Below, piece by piece: positions 46,617-56,383 of a stretch of 64,000 nt of DNA (positions are counted from its first letter, which is position 1; the number at the start of each line of letters is the position of its first letter). Position numbers and translations under genes: made by a program. The notes under the pieces were generated by a model. That model had not been told where the DNA came from. It saw nothing but the letters and a program-made list of their open reading frames with translations, and searched no databases. Origin of the DNA: Platanthera guangdongensis. Taxonomy: Eukaryota; Streptophyta; Magnoliopsida; Asparagales; Orchidaceae. The stretch is from positions 180,052,375-180,116,374 of the forward strand of contig CM077150.1 in NCBI GenBank assembly GCA_039583875.1. The letters run 5' to 3'.

Positions 46617-47984
46617 TTAATCTAGACGGAGGCAATTCTCTAGACGAGCGAAGTCCATAGGGATTTCACCATAATAAGGCTTAAGTCGGTGACCATTAAC
46701 CTTAAAATCTCCCTTCTCAGGGTGAGTTAACTCGACGGTACCGTAGGGAAAGACTTCTTTAACTTTAAATGGTCCGGACCACTTTGACCTTAATTTCCCT
46801 GGGAATAAACGTAATCTGGAGTTATAAATGAGGACTTGGTCACCTTTTTGGAATACCTTGGGTTTACGAAGGTGACAGTCATGAAATAGATTGGTTTTCT
46901 CCTTATAAATCCAGGAGTTCTCATAGGCCATAGTTCTCCACTCATCTAATTCGTTAAGTTGAAGTTTACGCTTCTCTCTTATAAAACTAGTGTCAAAATT
47001 TAAGGAGCGTATTACCCAATACGACTTGTGTTCTAATTCTATAGGTAAGTGACAAGATTTACCGTAGACTAATCTAAAGGGGGTGGTCCCTATAGGTGTT
47101 TTGTAGGCGGTCCTATAAGCCCATAAATAGTCGTTAAGTTTCCTAGACCACTGCTTCCTATTCCCTTCTATAGATTTTTTTAAGATTCTCTTAAGCTCTC
47201 TATTGGAAACTTCAACTTGTCCACTGGTTTGAGGATGATACGGAGTGGCTATCCTATGTGTAACTCCATATTTTTCTAATACTTTGTCTAGTTGTAGATT
47301 ACAAAAGTGTGAACCCCGATCGCTAATAAGTGCACGTGGTGTGCCAAATCGTGCGAATAAGGATTTCAAAAATCTAATTACAACCCTACTATCATTAGTA
47401 GGCAAAGCTTGCGCTTCAACCCACCTTGATACATAATCTACAGCTACCAAAATATATTTATTCCCAAAAGAAACTGGAAATGGTCCCATAAAATCTATAC
47501 CCCACACATCGAATACTTCACATTCAAGGATAAATTTTTGAGGCATTTCATGTAATTTAGAAATATTACCTGCTTTTTGGCAAGAATCACATGAAAGCAC
47601 ATACCTTTGGGCATCCCTGAATAGAAGGGGCCAATAAAAACCGGAATCAAGAACCTTTTTAGCGGAGCGATTCGCTCCATAGTGACCACCAGTAGGACCT
47701 GAATGACACTGCTCCAAAATCTTCCAACCTTCCTCCGCTGATACACACCTTCTTATAACAGAATCTGCACATATCCGAAAAAGAAAAGGGTCCTCCCAAA
47801 AGTAATATTTCAAGTCAGAGAAAAATTTCTTTTTCTGCTGATATGAAAAGTCTTTTGGAAGGACCTTAGCCACAAGATAGTTTGCATAATCTGCAAACCA
47901 TGGATAATCTAGATGTATATTTGTAGATATGGCAAATAATGATTCCTCAGGGAATGTATCAGAAATTTCAGATTCATCTAACAT
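46617..47984 (-). CDS. Body II integrase, open
   Basis: This is the best preserved pol segment of the array: 455 codons without a stop. It includes the end of the RNase H linker ([14 protein letters not shown]), the HHCC finger ([14 protein letters not shown]...CDSCQK), [18 protein letters not shown] and GQVEVSNRE with the Glu 35 residues after the Asp, as DDE enzymes require. The tail ends [21 protein letters not shown]. Upstream parts of the polyprotein carry stops, so the enzyme would not be made from this copy in the normal way. The start shown is an internal Met, not a real initiation site. Confidence 0.85.
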   Translation of the reverse strand: MLDESEISDTFPEESLFAISTNIHLDYPWFADYANYLVAKVLPKDFSYQQKKKFFSDLKYYFWEDPFLFRICADSVIRRCVSAEEGWKILEQCHSGPTGGHYGANRSAKKVLDSGFYWPLLFRDAQRYVLSCDSCQKAGNISKLHEMPQKFILECEVFDVWGIDFMGPFPVSFGNKYILVAVDYVSRWVEAQALPTNDSRVVIRFLKSLFARFGTPRALISDRGSHFCNLQLDKVLEKYGVTHRIATPYHPQTSGQVEVSNRELKRILKKSIEGNRKQWSRKLNDYLWAYRTAYKTPIGTTPFRLVYGKSCHLPIELEHKSYWVIRSLNFDTSFIREKRKLQLNELDEWRTMAYENSWIYKEKTNLFHDCHLRKPKVFQKGDQVLIYNSRLRLFPGKLRSKWSGPFKVKEVFPYGTVELTHPEKGDFKVNGHRLKPYYGEIPMDFARLENCLRLD

Positions 47985-49799
47985 TGATCATAGTGGGTTT
48001 TCTAAACGTGAAAGATGATCTGCCGCTAAGTTTTCCGCTCCTCGTTTATCCCTAATTTATAGATAAAATTCTTGTAGAAGAAGAACCCATCGGATTAAAT
48101 GAGGCTTTGCTTCCGCTTTGGCTAGCAAATATCTAAGTGCAGAGTGATCCGTATAAACTACCACTTTGGACAATGTTAAATATGGTCTAAATTTATCAAA
48201 GGCGAATACCACTGCTAGGAGTTCTTTTTCAGTAGTTGTATAATTTTCCTATGCATTATTAAGTGTTTTACTAGCATAATATATTGGGTGAAAATGTTTG
48301 TTTCGGCGTTGTCCTAAAACAGCCCCTACCGCAAAACTACTATCGTCACACATGATCTCAAATGGTTGACTAAAATCAGGTGCGATCATAATAGGAGAAT
48401 TAATTAATTTTTCTTTTAAGAACTCAAAGGCATGTAGACACTCTTGTTCAAAAATAAAAGGTGTGTCTTTTTCTAAAAGCCTTGTAAGTGGTTTAGCTAT
48501 TTTAGAGAAGTCTTTAATAAAACGGCGGTAAAATCCCGCGTGTCCTAAGAAACTTCTCACTGCCTTTACGGAGGTTGGTGGTGGTAATTTTTCTATGGTC
48601 TCTATTTTTGCTCTATCTAATTGAATTCCTTGGCTTGAAATTTTATGGCCAAGTACTAACCCTTCTTGTACCATGAAATGGCACTTCTCCCAACTAAGCG
48701 CCAGGTTCGTCTCCTCACACCTCCTAAGAACTTTCTCAAAATTATTCAAACACAACTCAAATGAGTCGCCAAAAACCGAAAAATCATCCATGAACACTTC
48801 CATGATATCTTCAACATACTCGTTAAAGATGGCTAGCATGCACCTTTGAAATGTGGCGGGCGCATTACATAACCCGAAAGGCATACGTCTATAGGCAAAG
48901 GTACCAAATGGGCAAGTAAATGTTGTTTTCTCTTGGTCTTCTGGTGCTATAGGAATTTGAAAGTATCTAGAAAGTCCATCTAGAAAACAATAATAAGTGT
49001 GTCCTGATAAGCGTTCTAATATCTGGTCAATGAAAGGAAGAGGGAAATGGTCTTTCCTAGTGGCATCGTTTAATTTCCTATAGTCTATACAGACACGCCA
49101 ACCTGTTACTGTTCGCATTGGAATTAATTCATTTCTATAATTTGCTACCACAGTCAGGCCACCCTTATTAGGAACTACTTGGACAGGACTAACCCATGAA
49201 CTATCCGAAATAGGATATATAATACCAGCATCTAATAACTTCACAATCTCAGCCTTAACTACCTCTTTCATATTAGGATTTAGCCTACGTTGCGGTTGAA
49301 TAGGCGACTTATAGTTTTCTTCCAAAAGAATTTTATGAGTGCAAAAACTAGGATTAATACCCTTTATATCAGATATTTGCCACGCTATTGCACCTCTACA
49401 TTTCTTCAATACAGTTATCAATTTTTCTTTTTCAATATTGGAAAGATTTGAAGATATGATAACTGGGTACGAAGAATTTGTTCCTAAGAATGCATACTCG
49501 AGATGATCCGGTAATTTTTTTAATTCTACTATTGGTGGATCCTTAGTATTATTCTTAAGAATTTCATGATCTCCTTCAGTAATTAAACTATATTCCGTTG
49601 TTCTATTCATAGCAACACAATTTTCTAGAAAAAATAAATGTTCAATAATGTCATCATTTTTATCATCTTCTAGATAGTTGTTAGTTATGCAAATTTCTAA
49701 AGGATCTTTATAATAAAAATTAGAATTTATAGAAGACATAAAGTCATCAATACCATGAGAAAAATAGCAATAATCATCGTTATCTAAGGATTGTTTCAT
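47985..49799 (-). pseudogene. Body II reverse transcriptase and RNase H
   Basis: The open part (48249-49799) begins MKQSLDNDD. RT blocks: PVQVVPNKGG, WRVCIDYRKLND, FAYRRMPFGLCNAPATFQ, and the catalytic FMDDFSVFG (about 48781-48794). Then [26 protein letters not shown] and the RNase H start. TAG near 48249 replaces CAG after KTLNNA. Further stops follow, one where body I has the Asp of EFDLEIRD and one before SMLDESE, so the RNase H second half is broken. Confidence 0.85.
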
Positions 49800-49823
49800 A
49801 GTATTGCCAATTTGAAAAGTGAC

Positions 49824-51917
49824 TTAATCTTCTCCTACTCGCAATACTAATTTACCATCAAAAACATCAATAAGTGCTCTAGATGTAGCTAGAAATGGAC
49901 GACCTAGTATGAGTGGTACTTCGATATTTTCATCCATATCTAAAATAACAAAATCAGCAGGAAATATAAATTTATCTACCTTAACTAATACATCTTCTAC
50001 TATTCCTTTAGGATACTTAACCGATCGATCTGCTAATTGAATACTCATTCTTGTTGGGCTAAGTTCTCCTAGGCCTAGTTTCAAATATAGTTTATAAGAC
50101 ATTAAATTTATACTTGATCCTAGATCTGCTAAAGCATTATTTACTTGTAAATCACCGATTAAGCAAGGAATTGAAAATGAACCGGGATCCTTAAGTTTTT
50201 GTGGCAATTTATTTTGCAAAATAGCAGAACATTCTTCACTTAATGTTACTAATGATAATTCTTCTATTTTCTTTTTATTAGAAATCAAATCCTTAAGAAA
50301 TTTTGCATATTTAGGCATTTGAATAATTTCAGAAAAAGGTAAATTAACATGTAATTGCTTAAACATAGATAAAAATTTACCATACTGCGCATCCATGCGC
50401 TCCTTGTTAAGCTTTGCTGGGTATGGTAATGCTGGTTGGTACTCCATCGGTTGTACGTTCATCTCACTTGGTCCTTCGCCGCTAGACTCCATTTGGGGTG
50501 CTTCTTTTGCAGACCTTGGGTCTTGTAACTCCTTTCCGCTCCTCAATTGAACGGCTTTTGCATGCTCCCTTGGATTTATCTCTGTATTCCCTGGAAGTGT
50601 TCCTTGCTGCCTTTCAGAAACCATCCTTGCAAGCTGACCAATCTGATTTTCCAAGTTTCGAATTGAACCCTCTTGATTCCGGAAGGCTACATCGGTAGTT
50701 TGCATGAACTTGGTAAGCACATCTTCCAATGTAGGCTTCCTTGGTTCCAACTGTGGTTGTTGTCCAAACATGGGTTGCTTCCCTTGATTTACTTGTCCTC
50801 CCCAAGAGAAATTGGGGTGGTTTCTCCATCCAGGATTATATGTCGAGCTATATGGGTTGTTGGCTTGATTGAAAGGTGGTCTAATATTATTACACATATA
50901 ATCAACATGCTCTTGAACTTGCGGTTCACCACCAGGCATTCCAGTGCATGAAGGGTCCCATTGTTGAGGTGCCATGGAAGGTGATGCTAAGGCAAGGTTG
51001 TCTATCTTTTGGTGAAGTTTCTCCACTTGAATTACTAAGGCGGTGACGACATCTACTTCATAAATTCCTGCGGGCTTGCTAGGCTTTTGTCTTACTGTAG
51101 TCCATTGGTAATTGTTCATTGCCATGTCCTCTATCAACTGCTGAGCCGCTTCAGGTGTCTTGTTGTTCAAAGTTCCTCCACTAGCCGCATCAATCATTTG
51201 TTTGGTGGCTGGATTTATTCCATTATAGAAGGTCTAAATCTGAAGCCATGAAGGTAGAGCATGGTGGGGACATCTCCTTAACAACTCCTTGAATCGTTCC
51301 CATGTGTCGTACAACGATTCAGACTCCAATTGAATGTACGTAGAGATGTCATTCCTTAACTTCGCAGTCTTCACAGGTGGAAAATACTTCATCAGAAACT
51401 TCTCAACCATCATGTCCCAAGTAGTGATCGACCCTCTAGGTAAGGAATTCAACCACTGCTTCGCCTTATGCCTTAAAGAAAATGGAAACAATCTCAATCG
51501 AATGGCGTCGTTGGAAACACCATTGATCTTAAATGTGTCACATATCTCTAAGAATCCGGCCAAGTGGGTGTTAGGATCCTCATCTTGCAAGCCATCATAC
51601 TGGACATACTGTTGAACCATTTGTATCACACTAGGCTTCAATTCAAAGTTATTAGTAGCTATCGGTGGTCTAACGATGCTCGACCCGGTTCCTTGGAGAT
51701 TAGGTCTAGCAAAGTCAGACATGGTTTGCTCATTTTGGTTGGCCATGGTATCTAAGTTTTCAAGATGATTCTCTCCTTGGTTTACTGTCTCCTCTTCTGA
51801 TAGTCCGTTTGAAATTTCTATGGTATTAATTCCCACGTCCCTTATGTTAGTGTTATGGAGAATTCGTTCTGGGTCAGGATGGAATGGTACTAGCCCAGAA
51901 TTTCTGCCCCTGGTCAT
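49824..51917 (-). pseudogene. Body II gag and protease
   Basis: It starts MTRGRNSGLVPFHPDPE at 51917. The gag domain is as in body I. A TAG at 51234-51236 (CAG in body I) cuts it after SWLQI; the frame then stays open through gag, across LHVNLPFSEIIQMP, into the protease (LGSSINLMSYKLY). The active-site block reads ADLGSS instead of ADLGAS. It ends at TAA 49824-49826 after VLRVGED, the stop shared with body I. The continuous gag-protease frame shows the ancestral arrangement was a single polyprotein. Confidence 0.88.
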
Positions 51918-52038
51918 AGACTAATAGACTACAAAAAAAAAATATTACGCACTATAATTATTCAAATACTAATTTACAACTATATAAATAAAAATTGGTA
52001 GATCAATAAAGATTAGGATTTCAAAATATTGAAAACGA

Positions 52039-52056
52039 TCCCCGGCAACGGCTCCA
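52039..52056 (-). other. Body II primer binding site, mutated
   Basis: TGGAGCCGTTGCCGGGGA on the minus strand, next to LTR C3. It differs from the body I site by one base (GGAGCC for GGCGCC) inside the part that pairs with the tRNA 3' end. Confidence 0.85.
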
Positions 52057-52062
52057 AAAATT

Positions 52063-53683
52063 TGATGATTTTTCTTGCTAACAAGTAATAACTCAATGTG
52101 ATTTCATTCTACATTCTAATACAACTATGTAGATGGACTTAAAATAGATTGAATTAGCATTCAGGCAAGCGCACCTATCAATCGTAATATATGAGAAATC
52201 TACATCTCGTGTCGTATTCCACAGGGTCGTTTCAACTATTCGTACTCACCCTCCCTTTATTATCATACCTCTAAACAAAAGTGATATTTAAACTACATTA
52301 ACCTAACTATGACCAATTGGATGATTCAGTATTGGAGAAGTAAAAACGATAAAAACATGAAGCTTTTAAACAATTACATGAACAAATTCATTTATTAGTT
52401 CAATTCTAAGCGATCATGACATGAAAAGACTGTTAAATTTGTGCAATGTAAAGGTTAATTTTTGATCAAAATTCTCTCTCGAGCAATTCCAAATCTAAAC
52501 CTAAGATAGTAAATTTTCTCTCGAACAATTTACGACACTCAAGTTCGCATTAAGTAAAGTACCTTTATTGCTACATAAATTCATGAATTTTATCTCTAAA
52601 TTAACATGAATCCTTTTATTCGTGTTCTAATTTTCCAAACAAAATATCTCTCGATCAAAAAGTTTGAATTACAAAGGGAATTATCATCATAATATGAACA
52701 TACCAAAATCATTGCAAAGAACCAATTTCTCAATGTAGCCAATTGCAAATTTTGTAAAACAAATAAATAATTCATAAGGAGGATTAAACTCTTTGTTTGC
52801 AAGCATAAACACAAATAAAATACTACAAATGTAACATAAACAAAGTGATACATGATTACTAGAATGTTCAAAGAGAAGTTCATACAAATTAAAATGAAAT
52901 TTGAAGATGAATCATCAAGAGAAAGAAAGGATTCAAAGGGGTTAATGATTAAATAAAAATACATAGAAATACCCTTCAATCCTCCTTGTCTTGGATGCTC
53001 CCCTTCGGCCTCCAGCAGTTCTCCAATCCAGAAATGATCCAAAAGTCCTAAACAAATTTTTCTACAGGAAATTTATAGTTCCCTTGCAAACAGGTCGGAC
53101 ACGGGGTCGCACACGGCCGTGTGGCAGGCCGTGTGGATGGTTCCTAGGCGGTTCCTGGGCGGTTCCCCACGAGCAGGCGTGTCTGGTCGTGGGCCGTGTC
53201 AGATGACATGGGTATGGACACAGCCGTGTGTTCGGCCGTGTTCCTCAGACACGGGTTGGTCGGCAGTCGTGTGCAAAGATGACACGGGTATGCACACGGG
53301 CGTGTGCCATACCCGTGTGAGGTTCCGTCGTCTGCGCCCAAATTCTTCAGCTCCAGGTGCATAGGACACGGGTAGGCACACGGCCGTGTGTCTGGCCGTG
53401 TGCACCAAATTTTCGTCCTGTCATCAGCCATGTTAACTCCGTGAACTCCTCTGTTTGCTCTGAGACTTTTAGGTCCATTGGTTGGCATTACCTGCAATAG
53501 AAAAAATGATAGACTCAGTAAATAGTTTATTGCAAGAACTGCCAAAGACTTCTAAATACGCTCTTCTATCTATGATACAACAATTTCTTTACTATTATCA
53601 TGAAATCAACACAAAAGGGGTAGGAAATAGTAGACATGATTACAATTATGATAGTAAAAAGCCTATCATAATCATACTCATCA
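52063..53683 (-). mobile_element. Athila LTR C3 (5' LTR of body II)
   Basis: 1621 bp, same ends as C1 and C2, followed directly by the duplication GATTC. CACACGGCCGTGTG words at about 53100-53410. The outer LTRs C1 and C3 would have been identical at insertion. Confidence 0.92.
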
Positions 53684-53688
53684 GATTC

Positions 53689-54824
53689 TCACAAATCAAA
53701 ACAGAGCCTATGCAAGCAGTGGTAAGGTAACACGCGCATAACAAGTATTTTAAAATTAAATTGCTATAAATTTAAACTCTACCTGTCACCACATCCGCTT
53801 GCTTGATGTCCTTCTGCTGGCCAAGATTATACACTCTATGTTGAACATAATGGGATGAGGTTGAATCCACCGCCTTGCCCTTTTCCTCATATATTGCTCC
53901 CAGCTTCCTTTCGGATTTGGGCCGTCCACTCCAGCAGTCCCGGGCAAAGTGTCCTGGCTTTCCACAAGTAAAGCATGCACCCGGGGTCCGACCCATAGTC
54001 TCTCCAGAAGCACCGGAAGAAGGGGCTGGACCCGAAGTCCTAGCCTTCTTAGACCACCTACGATTCGCAGTCTTTGAGTTAGCCGGCACCTTGAACTCAG
54101 TCTTCTTATCACCCTAATTTTTCTTCGCTTGCACATTCTTCAAATACTTTTCCAACAACCGAGCCGTATTGACCAGGGTCAGGAAGCCCTGCGTCATAGG
54201 CCACGAGAGTAGTAGCCTTAAGTCATCTCTCAAACCTTCATAGAATCGGTTTGTCTTACGCTCCTCGTACACGAACGTAGAGCTAGCGTACTGACCCAAC
54301 CGAGTAAATTCATGGAGATACTCATCCACGCTACTCGCTCCTTATGTCAGCTTCTGGAACTCATTCTCCTATGCTATCCTATGAGCCGAGGGAAGGTACC
54401 TTGCCAAGAACAGTCTCGAAAACTACACCATCGAGATGTCCGTAAGTTACCTTCCCCTCAAGAGATGTAACTCGAAACCTTCCCACCACAGCCTAGCATC
54501 TTCGTCCAACAGGAATGTAGCTATAGTGGTCATCTGCCACTCTTTTGTTTCAGTAACTGTTAGTATTATCTTCGCTTGAGAGAGCCAATCCTCTGCTTGG
54601 GATGGGGTTCTCATCCCCGAGAACACCGGAGGATTGAAGCCCATAACATGTTTGAGCTGCCTTTCGGTTGCTCTCCTAGGCACCAAAGGCTCCACCACCA
54701 CCTGCTCCACCCTTCTCGGTTCACCCCTTTGAAGCGGGACCTGCTCCATCATAGGAGCAGGCTGCTGCATTTGCCTTGCAGGCTGCGCGTTGATCATAGC
54801 AAACACCGCTTCGGCCGCCATCGT
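53689..54824 (-). pseudogene. Element A gag
   Basis: It starts MAAEAVFAMINAQPARQ at about 54821. Gag blocks: LKHVMGFNPPVFSGMRTPSQAEDWL, WWEGFELHLL, VDEYLHEFTRLGQYA, RTNRFYEGLRDDLRLLL-like. The CCHC knuckle CFTCGKPGHFARDC is near 53980-53940. It ends QADVVTG and then GTAGAG, the same gag-intron joint as in element 1. At least four in-frame stops (about 54447, 54423, 54385 and 54344) break it, plus a TAA near 54114. The Athila array inserted within the putative intron region, just before the protease. Confidence 0.8.
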
Positions 54825-55127
54825 ATGGTTTCTGCCGAGGGAGGTGTTGCAGGCGCATCATTCGGTACGCTACTAGCCTTAGAAACCAGGCATTCTAACG
54901 GCCCTCCACCACTTCTAGTCACCTATAGTTATACAAAACACCGTTAAGAGACCAAACAAAATTGCAAAAAGCAATTATAGGATCACACAGGTTCCTCAAA
55001 CACGTGTATTTTCATTCCTAAGTGGACATTCATGGGTTCTTTTATGTTATAACGATGACGCACACACATGTGCTTACCACCCCTTAAAAGAATTCGTCCA
55101 CGAATTCATTTAAGTTTACCGAAACCA

Positions 55128-55141
55128 GGGCTCTGATACCA
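55128..55141 (-). other. Element A primer binding site (initiator Met tRNA)
   Basis: TGGTATCAGAGCCC on the minus strand, three bases after the LTR end (GTTACA at 55145-55150, complement). It matches the common plant site exactly. Confidence 0.9.
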
Positions 55142-56128
55142 AATTGTAACACCACCTATTCGTTGCATAGCATATAACAGTAGGTCTGGCCGGGGCCCAA
55201 CGCCATATACCACAGACAGACCGGAAGGTTACTCAATGGAAACCATCCAACTAAGAATCAACGTCCTACACAGAGTGCATTCTAGCGGAAGTAATTTAAA
55301 AGTTACAATAAAATAGAACCCCGCCAAAAGCATGAATGTCCACTAAAGAAACCCAGAAGGAATAAACGTACAATACACAAGTACTTGGCCTTATGGCCTT
55401 ACAATAGTATACTCAAATTAAAGTGTTTTCCAAACCTCGGCACGCAGGCCGGTCACACATGAATAATACAAGTAAACATTTATTTTTAGGCCTTCGAGGG
55501 CCGGCTCACCAACATGGGCTTTTGCCTGCTATTTACCACTTGGCTCCGCAGCACCTGCAAGCAACAATCCACCGCAACGATGACAAACAAAAGCAATGGT
55601 CAACCATGCTGACCAAATTATAACAACCCCGACCCCAAACTTGGGTCGGCGATGCTCCTTCCCTGCACTTTCTTAGCATAACCAAGAAGTATAGTGTAAA
55701 ACACTTCATCACAGGCGTGGGCTCGCACGGCCACACACCCTGTGCTCTCAGGGCACATTCAAGGTGAACACGGTCAAAGTCCGCTGACTCACCACCACCC
55801 TCTGGGCGGTAATATCTTGTTAGCATTATGGTCTTTCTGGCCAATGCCTAAGTGTAACATCCCCTGGGCCATCCGTGGGCCGCAGCCCACTAGGCCTCCG
55901 TTAGATCGTTACCGGGATGCAGCCCAAGCGCCCCAAACCCTCTCCCTCCACAGGCGGGTTGTTGGTGGTCACAACCTCCCTTTAATGAGTGAAATTCTCC
56001 CGTTAAGCGGACTACACGGGGACTTCCCAGGAGGTCACCCATCACAGGAGTTCTCCAGCCCGAGCACGCTTAACTATGGAGTTCTTTCAACTCTCATCAC
56101 CAATTAAGCTTAATTGGTGATGAGAGTT

Positions 56129-56208
56129 GAAAGAACTCCATAGTTAAGCGTGCTCGGGCTGGAGAACTCCTGTGATGGGTGACCTCCTGGGAAGTCCCCG
56201 TGTAGTCC
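56129..56208 (+). ncRNA. 5S rRNA-derived sequence in unit 2
   Basis: GAACTCCATAGTTAAGCGTG continues to GATGGGTGACCTCCTGGGAA and CCCCGTGT. Box A, intermediate element and box C of the internal Pol III promoter are all recognisable. It corresponds to the 3' two-thirds of plant 5S rRNA; the 5' part and the true 3' end are replaced, so it is not a ribosomal gene. Equivalent segments occur in units 1, 4, 5 and 6; unit 3 lacks box A. Confidence 0.8.
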
Positions 56209-56364
56209 GCTTAACGGGAGAATTTCACTCATTAAAGGGAGGTTGTGGCCACCAACAACCCGCCTGTGGAGGGAGAGGGGTTGGGGCGCTTGGGCTACAC
56301 CCCGGTAACGATCTAACGGAGGCCTAGTGGGCTGCGACCCACGGACGGCCCAGGGGACGTTATA

Positions 56365-56383
56365 ATAAAAGTGCACTTTTTAT
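56365..56383. repeat. Palindromic linker with T runs on both strands
   Basis: ATAAAAGTGCACTTTTTAT joins units 2 and 3. It offers five T to rightward and four T to leftward transcripts, both enough for Pol III termination. A related linker ATAAAAAGTGCACTTATAT joins units 4 and 5 at 56848-56866. Confidence 0.8.

Larger units (their letters stand above)
29699..53688 (-). mobile_element. Athila array: three LTRs, two bodies, one TSD
   Basis: LTRs at 29704-31324 (C1), 40506-42114 (C2) and 52063-53683 (C3) start TGATGATTTTTCTTGC and end ACTCATCA on the + strand. Between them lie two complete minus-strand bodies, I (31325-40505) and II (42115-52062). GATTC occurs at 29699-29703 and 53684-53688 only, so all 24 kb behave as one insertion into element A. 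C2 serves as 5' LTR of body I and 3' LTR of body II. The tRNA-Asp-type primer site, the DLGAS protease and the env-position ORF identify the Athila lineage. Unequal recombination between LTRs is the simplest origin. Confidence 0.93.

Noticed and set aside
55145..55640. Separate host gene between gag of element A and the 5S array
   Set aside because: This stretch is bounded by the primer site and reads as LTR: it starts TGTAACACC next to the site, and continues into sequence shared with the element B LTR.
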